Positions 6,026 to 12,349 of a stretch of 12,349 bases of DNA are shown here, one piece after another; within the stretch, counting starts at the first letter, position 1; each line of letters opens with the position of its first letter. The position numbers were made by a program, and so were the translations under genes. Source of the stretch: an uncultured Porphyromonas sp. (lineage in GTDB: Bacteria > Bacteroidota > Bacteroidia > Bacteroidales > Porphyromonadaceae). The stretch spans positions 1 through 12,349 of the forward strand of contig UQDF01000059.1 in the NCBI GenBank assembly GCA_900539765.1, written 5' to 3'. Under the pieces are notes generated by a model, which saw only the letters and a list, made by a program, of their open reading frames with translations, was not told the DNA's origin and made no database searches.

Positions 6026-8188
6026 ATGGCTACGCTACAGAAAATCAGAAATCGTGCCGGCCTGCTCATCATCGTAGTAGGTGTCGCACTCCTAGCATTT
6101 ATCATCGGTGATGGTCTACGATCAGGCTCGTCACTGCTTCAGGACAACAAGATGGTTGCACTCAAGATTGACGGCAAAAAGGTCAAGTACGATGAGTATC
6201 AGCAGCTTCTCACTCAGCGCACGGAGCCATACGAGCGTCAGCGCCAAGGTAAGCTAACGGATCAAGATCGTGTACAGATTAGCAACCAGCTAGCTCAAGA
6301 GCTCATAGCCGACTACGTCCTAGAGCAGGAGGCTAAAGCGCTCGGACTACGTGTCACCCCAGCAGAGGTCTCTGCACTCATCTTTGGTGAGGGACTACCC
6401 ACGTCACAGTGGGCGACACAGTTCTTCTCACAGTTTGGAGTAGATATGGGCGATCCTGAGCAGATCCGTAGCATCATGAGTGAGCTCGATATGAACAAGA
6501 TCCAGAGCCTCCCAGCAGAGCAGCAAAGCATGATGATCTCCGTACGCAATCAGTGGCTAGAGACTGAGAAGCAGATCCGCACACAGCGACTCTCTGAGAA
6601 GGTGAACGCACTGCTCACCCGTAGCTATGCCATCAACTCGCTCGACGAGAAGTACACCACAGGTCTCGGCACACGTACCGTTGCTGTCGTACGCACACCG
6701 AGCACCATCCTGCCCAATGATCAGGTCTCGGTAACAGACCAGCAGGTACAGGCTTACTACGATAGTCACAAGGAGCTATATGCATTTCCATTTGAGCAGG
6801 CTAAGATCAATTACTACAGCATCCTAGTACGTCCTAGCGAAGCTGACTATGCAGCTGCCAAGGCGGAGGTAGACACCGCACGTCTTCAGCTACTAGCCAC
6901 AACAACTCCCGCTAAGGTCGTTCGCAACTATGACAATGGCAACGCCTACGAGACCTACTTCACAGACAAGGAGCTAGAGCAGTATCTCTCTACCATACCT
7001 AACGCCATGACTATGCTACGCGAGGGTACGATAGGTAGTGTCAATGAGCCTGTCATCGTCAACGACAGCTACACACTCATCAAGCTCATAGACCGCAAGC
7101 AAGCTCCCGAAGAGGTAAAGGTCAATCTGATCCCGCTCGACACGACCAATGCGCTAAAGGCTGATAGCTTGATCGCAGCCATACAGAGTGGATCCGCTAC
7201 GCTCGCTCAGATCGTAGCCACCTACTCGATGGATGAGCAGATTAAGGCAAATGGTGGTTATCTCATCAATCAGGACGGCTACACTGGTATGCCCGATAGC
7301 ACCTTTACCGAGGCTGAGCTCTTCGGCATGGGTCTAGACACACTGACCAAGACGCCTATCAACCAGTTTGTCAAGATGGAGAGACCAGGAGCTACGCTGC
7401 TCGTCCGTAGGACGGCTCCTACAGCTTCTGTCAATCATTACAAGATCGCACAGCTCACGGTACCCATCAACTTTTCCGAGGATACCTTCCGTAAGGAGGA
7501 AGCTAAGATCCACGAGATCTTTACGAGCGACAAGAAGTTTGACGAGATGATGGAAGACGCTCAGGCAGCTGGTCTATCAGTCATCCGTGGCGAGTATGTC
7601 AATAGCACCTCAGCAGCTCTTGCCTCGATCCCCAACTCTCGTGAGGTCATCAGCTGGGCGCTACGCTCTAAGGCTGGCGCAGTATCTGACAAGCTCTTCC
7701 GCTGTGGCGAAAACGACTACCTAGTTGTAGCACAAGTTGAGACAAAGTATCCCGCAGGCGTCCAGCCCTTCGAGCAGGTGGCTGATCGAGTACGTGACAT
7801 CGTTTTGATGGAGCAGCGTGGCGACCAGCTCGCCTCCAATCTTGCAGGCAAGCAGCTCAAGAGCCTAGAGAGCTATGCTGCCGAGATGCAGTCTAGCGTA
7901 GACACGCTCTACAACATCAGCTACGTCACTGCGCCCAATACACCCTCAGCACTCGTGGGTAAGGCTATGACGACGGCTGTCGGTCAGCTCTCTGCACCGT
8001 TCCGTGCAGGCACGGAGGTGGTTGTCGTCCAGCCTATCTCGGAGAACGTAGATGCTACTGTCACGAAGCCCTCTCCAGCGGCTACAGCTCAGAAGCGTCG
8101 CTCCTACGGACAGCAGATGGCATACAGAGCTATGCAAGAGCTCGTCATAAAGACTCCTGTTGAGGACACACGCTACCGCTTCTGGTAA
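6026..8188 (+). CDS. SurA/PpiD-like peptidyl-prolyl isomerase, membrane anchored
   Basis: A 720-residue folding factor that faces the periplasm. One N-terminal TM helix (about residues 12-30, GLLIIVVGVALLAFIIGDGL) gives a PpiD-like topology. It is followed by a SurA_N-type helical chaperone domain (about 35-200; QISNQLAQELIADYVLEQEAKALGLRVTPAEV is typical). A parvulin-like domain at about 365-465 contains ATYSMDEQIKANGGYL and a later ELFGMGLDTL, but it is divergent from the canonical parvulin pattern, so isomerase activity may be weak or absent. Residues about 470-670 form a second repeat-like region ending in a C-terminal helix and the aromatic tail RYRFW. The likely role is folding of outer-membrane proteins, fitting the adjacent LPS-export and barrel genes. 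The ATG at 6026 gives the TM helix a short basic N-terminus. It is the last gene before the terminator at 8231-8276. Confidence 0.9.
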   Translation: MATLQKIRNRAGLLIIVVGVALLAFIIGDGLRSGSSLLQDNKMVALKIDGKKVKYDEYQQLLTQRTEPYERQRQGKLTDQDRVQISNQLAQELIADYVLEQEAKALGLRVTPAEVSALIFGEGLPTSQWATQFFSQFGVDMGDPEQIRSIMSELDMNKIQSLPAEQQSMMISVRNQWLETEKQIRTQRLSEKVNALLTRSYAINSLDEKYTTGLGTRTVAVVRTPSTILPNDQVSVTDQQVQAYYDSHKELYAFPFEQAKINYYSILVRPSEADYAAAKAEVDTARLQLLATTTPAKVVRNYDNGNAYETYFTDKELEQYLSTIPNAMTMLREGTIGSVNEPVIVNDSYTLIKLIDRKQAPEEVKVNLIPLDTTNALKADSLIAAIQSGSATLAQIVATYSMDEQIKANGGYLINQDGYTGMPDSTFTEAELFGMGLDTLTKTPINQFVKMERPGATLLVRRTAPTASVNHYKIAQLTVPINFSEDTFRKEEAKIHEIFTSDKKFDEMMEDAQAAGLSVIRGEYVNSTSAALASIPNSREVISWALRSKAGAVSDKLFRCGENDYLVVAQVETKYPAGVQPFEQVADRVRDIVLMEQRGDQLASNLAGKQLKSLESYAAEMQSSVDTLYNISYVTAPNTPSALVGKAMTTAVGQLSAPFRAGTEVVVVQPISENVDATVTKPSPAATAQKRRSYGQQMAYRAMQELVIKTPVEDTRYRFW

Positions 8189-8230
8189 GACTCTAGACAG
8201 ACAAGCGCTTCCTTAATATATTATATAAAT

Positions 8231-8276
8231 AGAAGACGCATACCTGTAGACAATCAGGTGTGCGTCTTCTCTTTTT
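8231..8276 (+). terminator. Rho-independent terminator after the isomerase gene
   Basis: A 16-bp stem, AGAAGACGCATACCTG (8231-8246) with CAGGTGTGCGTCTTCT (8255-8270), has a single U-G wobble and an 8-nt loop, followed by T5 at 8272-8276. It lies 42 bases past the isomerase stop codon and closes the envelope cluster. Confidence 0.9.
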
Positions 8277-8348
8277 GGACTAGCTCTTATTTCGAGGTGC
8301 TAAGAGATCTAGGCTGACGTATTCTAGTCAAGTGACACCATAAGACCC

Positions 8349-8392
8349 AATCGCCACGTGGAAAATATCAAATCTCCACGTGGCGATTTTTT
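8349..8392 (+). terminator. Perfect 13-bp hairpin with T6, left end of box array
   Basis: AATCGCCACGTGG (8349-8361) and CCACGTGGCGATT (8376-8388) form a perfect 13-bp stem with a 14-nt AT-rich loop, followed by T6 (8387-8392, partly in the stem). It looks like an intrinsic terminator, but a complete terminator already lies about 75 bases upstream, so this is more likely part of the repeat element at 8349-8518 than the terminator of a gene. Confidence 0.5.
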
Positions 8393-8416
8393 ATTTTCCA
8401 CGTAGACGGGCATCAT

Positions 8417-8454
8417 TTCCTCCGAAGTTTCATCTGATTCCTCCGAAGTTTCAT
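8417..8454. repeat. Two 17-bp direct repeats inside the box array
   Basis: TTCCTCCGAAGTTTCAT occurs exactly at 8417-8433 and 8438-8454, with the 4-base spacer CTGA (21-bp period). The pair sits almost at the centre of the symmetric box array, as though the boxes frame it. With only two copies, and with such short units, it is not a CRISPR array. Confidence 0.8.
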
Positions 8455-8525
8455 TTCTCTCCTACGTGGACATTTTTCTTTTGCCACGTGCAGATTTAAA
8501 AATATCCACGTGGGGATAGACTTTT

Positions 8526-8552
8526 CCCCAGCACTTCATAATAGTGGTTAGC
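8526..8552. repeat. 27-bp repeat shared with positions 28-54
   Basis: The segment begins CCCCAGCACTTCA and ends GTTAGC. It matches 28-54 in the same orientation at 22 of 27 bases and lies 12 bases beyond the last CCACGTGG box. It is probably a tail module of the same dispersed element. The remaining stretch to htrA (8553-8727) shows no gene and no confident promoter. Confidence 0.55.
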
Positions 8553-8727
8553 TATATTTTCTGTGAAGCTTGTACTCGATAGCTCTCTAATGCAACATTT
8601 CGTCACTTCAATCGTCTAATGAATATAGCGCCTCTCGAGCAATAGGTGACAGCAAGCGTAGCTCATCAGTTCCCGAGGGCTATCCGTAAGATCTATTTAT
8701 TAGCAAGAAGATATAACCTTCCATACT

Positions 8728-10248
8728 ATGAACAAATACCTCAAATACACACTTTTGACGCTAGGCATAGCCCTCGTCAGCGGTTTCGTCTCGTGGGGAG
8801 TAGTACGTGCCACCCTTGGTAATGCTACATCAGCAGACGACTCCTCCTACTCTACCCTAAGACAGGGCAACTACCCCAGCTCAGAAAACGACTACGGCTT
8901 CTTGCAGTCTGACTACGAGCTCACCTCTAGTCGCACCGTAGGCAATGCTCCCGATCTCTCTCCCGCAGCTGAGCTAGCAGTGCAAGCTGTCGTACATATC
9001 AAGGTCGAGGGCGAGCAGACCATCGATTATATAGATCCTTTTGAGTTCTTCTTTGGTGGGGGACGAGGTTTCGACCGTCCGCAGTCACGCACCGTCACCA
9101 GCTTCGGCTCTGGTGTCATCATCAGTACCGATGGCTACATTATTACCAATAATCACGTAGTCGAGGGCGCTAAGAGCATCTCCGTATCGCTCGATGATAG
9201 CCGCACCTTTGAGGCTAAGCTCATCGGAGCAGACCCGACCGTAGACATCGCACTGCTCAAGGTCGATGCTAAGGATCTGCCCACCATCCCCTTTGGCGAT
9301 AGTGACAAGATCAAGCTCGGCGAGTGGGTACTTGCCGTGGGCAACCCCTTCAATCTGACAGGTACCGTCACGGCCGGTATCATCAGTGCCAAGGCTCGTA
9401 GCACCGCTGTCGAGGGGCCTCGGGGGACTGCTAAAATAGCACGCTACATACAGACAGACGCTGCCGTGAACCGTGGTAATAGTGGTGGCGCACTTGTGGA
9501 TGCCGAGGGACGACTCATCGGTATCAACACGATGATCTTCTCCGAGACGGGCAATTACTCAGGCTACTCCTTTGCTGTTCCTATTAATACGGCAGCCAAG
9601 ATCGTCAGCGACCTCAAGAAGTATGGCTCCGTACAGCGTGCCGTCCTAGGCATCGTCGGAGGAACGGTCAATGAGGAGATCAAAAAGGAGAAAAACCTCA
9701 AAGTCTCTCAGGGGGTCTACGTCAACGAGTTTTCAGAGGTCAGCGCAGCCTACGCTGCTGGCATCGAGGAGGGTGACGTCATCGTCGCCATCGATGGCAA
9801 CAAGATCACCGAGATGGGCGAGCTACAGGAGCGCATCGGTCGTTGTCGTCCTGGAGACACCATCGTCGTCACCGTAGACCGCAAGGGCGCTAAGCGTGAC
9901 TTCAAGGTAACGCTCAAAAACGATGAGGGCAGTACCGAGCTGATCAAGAGAGACAGCAACAGCCTCCTCGGAGCCTCTCTACGAGAGATCTCAGGCGATC
10001 AGCTACGCAAGCAAGGCGTCAGCTATGGCCTAGAGGTCGTCAAGGTGGGCAAAGGCAAGCTTCAAGAGGCAGGCATCAAGCAGGGCTTTATCATCCTCTC
10101 GATCAATAATAAGCCGGTACGCAGTGTCTCTGCTGCACGCAAGGTGGTCGATGCTGCTCAGAAGACTCGCCTTGGAGACAAAGCGATACTAGTCAAGGGC
10201 TTCTACCCAGGTGGATCTATGAAGTACTATGCCATCGACCTTAGCTAG
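8728..10248 (+). CDS. htrA: HtrA/DegP-family periplasmic serine protease
   Basis: A 506-residue ATP-independent protease and chaperone that degrades or refolds damaged envelope proteins. An N-terminal hydrophobic segment (about residues 7-28) without a strong cleavage site suggests either a signal peptide or a membrane anchor. The trypsin-like domain (about 75-300) holds the intact triad His143 (TNNHVVEG), Asp173 (TVDIALLKV) and Ser252 (GNSGGAL). A Gly/Phe-rich stretch (DPFEFFFGGGRGF, 103-115) corresponds to the LA loop. PDZ1 (about 305-398; GVYVNEF) and PDZ2 (about 412-505; YGLEVVKV) follow, as in DegP/DegQ, with a normal length. The ATG at 8728 lies in AT-rich sequence. It stands alone between two long spacers, so it is probably its own transcription unit; no confident promoter was found. 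Stress induction is typical of the family but not shown here. Confidence 0.95.
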   Translation: MNKYLKYTLLTLGIALVSGFVSWGVVRATLGNATSADDSSYSTLRQGNYPSSENDYGFLQSDYELTSSRTVGNAPDLSPAAELAVQAVVHIKVEGEQTIDYIDPFEFFFGGGRGFDRPQSRTVTSFGSGVIISTDGYIITNNHVVEGAKSISVSLDDSRTFEAKLIGADPTVDIALLKVDAKDLPTIPFGDSDKIKLGEWVLAVGNPFNLTGTVTAGIISAKARSTAVEGPRGTAKIARYIQTDAAVNRGNSGGALVDAEGRLIGINTMIFSETGNYSGYSFAVPINTAAKIVSDLKKYGSVQRAVLGIVGGTVNEEIKKEKNLKVSQGVYVNEFSEVSAAYAAGIEEGDVIVAIDGNKITEMGELQERIGRCRPGDTIVVTVDRKGAKRDFKVTLKNDEGSTELIKRDSNSLLGASLREISGDQLRKQGVSYGLEVVKVGKGKLQEAGIKQGFIILSINNKPVRSVSAARKVVDAAQKTRLGDKAILVKGFYPGGSMKYYAIDLS

Positions 10249-10281
10249 TACGCACCGACAGGAAGCATCCTAACCAATAGA

Positions 10282-10323
10282 CAGAGTGACCCGACAGACA
10301 TTTCGTTTGATCGGGTCATTCTG
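10282..10323 (+). terminator. Hairpin downstream of htrA, possible terminator
   Basis: CAGAGTGACCCGA (10282-10294) pairs with TCGGGTCATTCTG (10311-10323), 13 bp with one G-U wobble and a 16-nt loop, 33 bases after the htrA stop. No T-tract follows, so termination would be inefficient or factor-dependent. Confidence 0.5.
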
Positions 10324-10358
10324 ACTTCATACCAGTACACTGTGACGAGCGAGCCTGT

Positions 10359-10535
10359 GGAGACTGTTGCATAAAGGCGAATCGCTGTGTTGCTTTCGGG
10401 GTTCGGCTTCGGTCACATACGGAGGTATGCTCCCTTCAGACCTCACCCTCAGCGCCTTGCGCTTCATCCTTTCTGCAAAGTCAGGACAATCTTGCAAGCA
10501 AGATTGTGAGACTGTTGACTTTTGCAACAGTCTCC
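10359..10535. repeat. 177-bp element with 13-bp terminal inverted repeats
   Basis: The ends GGAGACTGTTGCA (10359-10371) and TGCAACAGTCTCC (10523-10535) are perfect inverted repeats. Such ends on a short non-coding body suggest a MITE-like element or IS remnant, but I see no clear target-site duplication beside them. A minus-strand frame crosses it (10327-10599) and includes SEGSIPPYVTEAEP, which I judge to be an accidental reading of the element; I have an unverified memory of the same peptide in spurious ORFs of related genomes, which would fit a dispersed repeat. Confidence 0.6.
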
Positions 10536-10557
10536 TATGGGATTCGCCCGTTTTTTT
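10376..10557 (+). ncRNA. Candidate structured RNA ending in a T7 tract
   Basis: A nested fold is visible. The closing stem GGCGAATC (10376-10383) with GATTCGCC (10541-10548) encloses CATAC/GTATG (10416-10429), AGCGC/GCGCT (10451-10463), a perfect 10-bp hairpin ACAATCTTGC/GCAAGATTGT (10486-10507, 2-base centre) and a 10-bp hairpin GAGACTGTTG/CAACAGTCTC (10508-10534, 7-nt loop). It ends CCCG followed by T7 (10551-10557), which argues for the + strand and for intrinsic termination. No RNA family is recognised. The alternative is a transposon-derived repeat with the same folds in DNA. No upstream promoter is clear, so transcription is unproven. Confidence 0.4.
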
Positions 10558-10583
10558 ATCCATTAGCACCAAAAGAGATCCTT

Positions 10584-10610
10584 CAATTTCGCAAATCATT
10601 TGTGAAGTTG
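10584..10610. repeat. 13-bp imperfect palindrome with 1-base centre
   Basis: CAATTTCGCAAAT (10584-10596) and ATTTGTGAAGTTG (10598-10610) form an inverted repeat with two mismatches, both tolerated as G-U in RNA. It lies 17-40 bases upstream of the candidate promoter of the following gene, so it could be an operator or a repeat relic. The stretch around it holds no gene. Confidence 0.45.
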
Positions 10611-10626
10611 TAAATCGGTCAAGCGC

Positions 10627-10657
10627 TTGTCTGTCTATTATTTTTTTCTTAACTTAG
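10627..10657 (+). promoter_or_regulatory. Candidate promoter of the Ig-like lipoprotein gene
   Basis: TTG at 10627-10629 and TAACTTAG at 10650-10657 (one base off TAnnTTTG) are 20 bp apart, within the usual Bacteroidota range. Transcription would start near 10663 and give a leader of about 77 nt. The leader contains the hairpin GATGAA-gac-TTCATC (10671-10685). Confidence 0.5.
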
Positions 10658-10739
10658 CCGACAGAGAGCGGATGAAGACTTCATCGAATCTTGTATCAGT
10701 TCTTTTACAAGCCATACACTAACTAATCAATCATAGATT

Positions 10740-12092
10740 ATGAAAAAACTTCCAATCATTTTGTCAGCTTTCCTATTGGTCTTCGGACTAGGATCATGTA
10801 ACAAGGATTGCGATGACGAACTTCTCTCAGAACCAACGTCTCTAGTGCTATCTCCAGAGGCGGTCACACTCAAAGTAGGTGAGACACAGCAACTCACAGC
10901 TACTGTAGAGCCCTTGGATCAAGCTTTCACCGTCACTTTCGCCAGTGACAATGAGCAAGTCGCTAAGGTAGACACTAAGGGTCTTGTCACGGCTGTCGCT
11001 GAGGGTACAGCAAAGGTTACTGCCTCCGTAGGCAAGTTCTCTAAGGAGTGCCTCGTAACTGTCACAAAGACTGAAGACGATGGCGGTGGCTCTACCACCT
11101 CGGGTAACGAGTTGCCTCTCCTTAAGTTTGACATAGAGAGTGATGACGACGCTGACGTTGTCGCTCACGAGAATAAGATCGGCCGTGTGATTGAGGATGT
11201 TCTGATCGAAGGTCAAGGCCCATTCGCAGGCTTTGTCAATAGAGATCTAACGATCCCAGTTGCTGTCTATGGACTCGGGTTCAATGATGGCACGAAAGTC
11301 ATTGTTGCGTTTGGTAAGGAGACTCTAGATAATTGTCCTAAGACGATGGAGATGCTTGCTGAGTATGGCTTTACAAATCTAGAAGATGCTCAGTTTAGCG
11401 ACGGGACACCTCTCAAGCATGGCGTGAAGGATGACGATGAGACGATATCTGTCCAGCTCCTTAACTCAGAAGAACCTGATTATGGTGCATCCCTGCAAAT
11501 TCGCTTTTTGCAGACACCTCCCAAGCAGGATATTGAGATCGCACACCCTGTCATCCCTAGTGCTAAGGACTTCCCTGACTACAAGACCTTTACCACAGGT
11601 GATGCCACTAAGATAGCAGATTTCGAGTCTAACCTTGGCTTACGCGAGTACTTCGCTGAGCAGAGCGATGAAGCTAAAAAGAACCTAATGTTCATAACCA
11701 AGGAGGCTTCCATGGCTCAGAGCAACTTCCAGCTTGTATACTACGTATCCACACCTACTGGAGGTGGCCCATTCATCAATAGTGTCGTGAACTTCATCCG
11801 CAATGCTAACGACTTCGATGATCCTAAGCTCCAGGAGTGGTTTAAAACCAACGGATATGGTAAGGATTTCGTATCAAATAGTCAGCAGGGCTTTGCATAC
11901 GCATACGATGATGCTACAGGCAAGATCCTAGCTCAGATCTTCATCAGCCAAGATGGCTCTATGGCAATGCTTCAGATCTTTGAGGACACGGAGACTCAGT
12001 CAGCTGCTCAGATGCGTAGCCTAGCTATGCGTCAGTACAAGACGATGCAGGCTCACAAGATCTTTAAGCAGCACAAGCTACACCGTCGCTAA
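10740..12092 (+). CDS. Lipoprotein with bacterial Ig-like (BIG2) domain
   Basis: A 450-residue predicted lipoprotein. MKKLPIILSAFLLVFGLGSC is a signal peptide with lipobox LGSC and the acylated Cys at residue 20. The following NKDCDDE is acidic, reminiscent of the Bacteroidota lipoprotein export signal, so surface exposure is plausible. Residues about 32-110 form a BIG2-type Ig-like domain (SLVLSPEAVTLKVGETQQL ... GLVTAVAEGTAKVTA). A Gly/Ser/Asp linker (about 113-122) leads to a C-terminal region (about 123-450) that I do not recognise; it is acidic at first and ends in a basic, His-rich tail (AHKIFKQHKLHRR). No enzymatic motif or type IX secretion C-terminal domain is evident. It appears to be a single-gene unit with its own promoter and terminator. 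Adhesion, binding or scaffolding are possible roles suggested only by the Ig-like domain. Confidence 0.85.
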   Translation: MKKLPIILSAFLLVFGLGSCNKDCDDELLSEPTSLVLSPEAVTLKVGETQQLTATVEPLDQAFTVTFASDNEQVAKVDTKGLVTAVAEGTAKVTASVGKFSKECLVTVTKTEDDGGGSTTSGNELPLLKFDIESDDDADVVAHENKIGRVIEDVLIEGQGPFAGFVNRDLTIPVAVYGLGFNDGTKVIVAFGKETLDNCPKTMEMLAEYGFTNLEDAQFSDGTPLKHGVKDDDETISVQLLNSEEPDYGASLQIRFLQTPPKQDIEIAHPVIPSAKDFPDYKTFTTGDATKIADFESNLGLREYFAEQSDEAKKNLMFITKEASMAQSNFQLVYYVSTPTGGGPFINSVVNFIRNANDFDDPKLQEWFKTNGYGKDFVSNSQQGFAYAYDDATGKILAQIFISQDGSMAMLQIFEDTETQSAAQMRSLAMRQYKTMQAHKIFKQHKLHRR

Positions 12093-12102
12093 GCTCAGAG
12101 GA

Positions 12103-12128
12103 GACCATCGCTTTCACTAGCGATAGTC
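12103..12128 (+). other. Small stem-loop before the terminator
   Basis: GAC-C-ATCGCT (12103-12112) pairs with AGCGAT-A-GTC (12119-12128) around a 6-nt loop, with one C-A mismatch. It lies just after the lipoprotein stop codon and may protect the transcript end. No T-tract follows. Confidence 0.4.
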
Positions 12129-12151
12129 ACTAGCTAGCGCAAGCTACATAC

Positions 12152-12199
12152 GAGGAGCACCATACAGTATGGACACTGTGTGGTGCTCCTCTCTTTTTT
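12152..12199 (+). terminator. Strong rho-independent terminator of the lipoprotein gene
   Basis: A 17-bp stem, GAGGAGCACCATACAGT (12152-12168) with ACTGTGTGGTGCTCCTC (12175-12191), has one U-G wobble and a 6-nt loop, followed by TCTTTTTT (T6 at 12194-12199). The design is very like the terminator at 8231-8276. The remaining 150 bases of the window show no gene, promoter or repeat I can support. Confidence 0.9.
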
Positions 12200-12349
12200 G
12201 TCTGCATGGCTCCTATATTGTGTTCCCTGACTACTTATTGATTACTCCTTGACTCTGCAACTCTCCTCTAGTAGGCAATTGCGAAATTGAGAGAACGTAT
12301 ATTCAATTAGTAAATGCAACTCATACCTACAAAAAATGGATCGCACCCT

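Larger units (their letters stand above)
8349..8518. repeat. Symmetric array of CCACGTGG-type boxes
   Basis: Full or near-full boxes lie at 8354-8361, 8376-8383, 8398-8403 (CCACGT), 8464-8469 (ACGTGG), 8484-8490 and 8506-8513. They are arranged as a mirror about 8433.5. The 30-nt block 8354-8383 is the reverse complement of 8484-8513 at 25 of 30 positions, and CCACGTAG (8398-8405) pairs exactly with CTACGTGG (8462-8469). Each 30-nt block is itself bounded by inverted boxes. The spacers are AT-rich. Similar fragments near 28-54 and 182-193 suggest a dispersed intergenic element. No coding potential is visible. Confidence 0.75.

Noticed and set aside
8349..8518. Possible CRISPR array
   Set aside because: Repeats are short palindromic boxes with unequal spacing and symmetric orientation, there are only two copies of the 17-mer with a 4-base spacer, and no cas genes are nearby.
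8641..8690. tRNA-like string (GTAGCTCATCAGTTCCCGAGG)
   Set aside because: It recalls a D-arm and T-arm fragment, but no acceptor stem, anticodon arm or 3' end can be assembled around it.
10327..10599. Minus-strand 90-residue frame
   Set aside because: It runs through the inverted repeats and hairpins of the structured element, has low-complexity antisense character and no domain, and is better explained by that element.
10584..12289. 11-base inverted match CAATTTCGCAA (10584-10594) and TTGCGAAATTG (12279-12289)
   Set aside because: It flanks the lipoprotein gene, but matches of this length are expected by chance in a window of this size and the flanking bases do not extend it.

Overview
The window looks like a chromosomal segment of a Bacteroidota, most probably a Porphyromonas (asaccharolytica/uenonis-like). 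Three things suggest this: Bacteroidota-type -7 boxes (TAnnTTTG) in place of E. coli-type promoters, no convincing Shine-Dalgarno sequences, and a gene set and order typical of the phylum. The genus is an inference from protein flavour and intergenic repeats, not a database result. All eight supported genes lie on the + strand.

Positions 1-287 hold no convincing gene, only intergenic sequence with fragments of a dispersed repeat. From 288 to 8276 there is an envelope-biogenesis cluster: coaX (type III pantothenate kinase), a signal-peptide-bearing outer-membrane beta-barrel protein, a TPR protein with a signal peptide, the lipoprotein LptC (LPS export), a CNNM/CorC-type membrane protein with CBS domains, and a large membrane-anchored SurA/PpiD-like peptidyl-prolyl isomerase. 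coaX, the barrel and the TPR gene are tightly spaced and probably share the promoter at 288-295. A strong hairpin with a T-tract separates them from lptC. The CNNM gene and the isomerase gene each have their own TAnnTTTG box, and a strong terminator closes the cluster at 8231-8276. Functionally this is mostly a periplasm/outer-membrane module (LPS transport, OMP folding, a barrel and a TPR partner), with the CoA-pathway enzyme at its head.

Positions 8277-8727 form a repeat-rich spacer. Six CCACGTGG-type boxes are arranged symmetrically about one point and flank two copies of a 17-bp direct repeat. The spacer precedes htrA/degP (8728-10248), a trypsin-like periplasmic protease with two PDZ domains that fits the envelope quality-control theme.

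The spacer 10249-10739 contains the most intriguing object of the window: a compact structured element of about 180-200 bp (10359-10557). It has 13-bp perfect terminal inverted repeats, several internal perfect hairpins, competing pairings and a final T7 tract. It could be a MITE-like element, a structured non-coding RNA, or both. It is followed by a near-palindrome and a promoter for the last gene, a lipoprotein with a bacterial Ig-like (BIG2) domain and a C-terminal region I do not recognise (10740-12092). That gene ends at a 17-bp-stem terminator. The last 150 bases show no gene.
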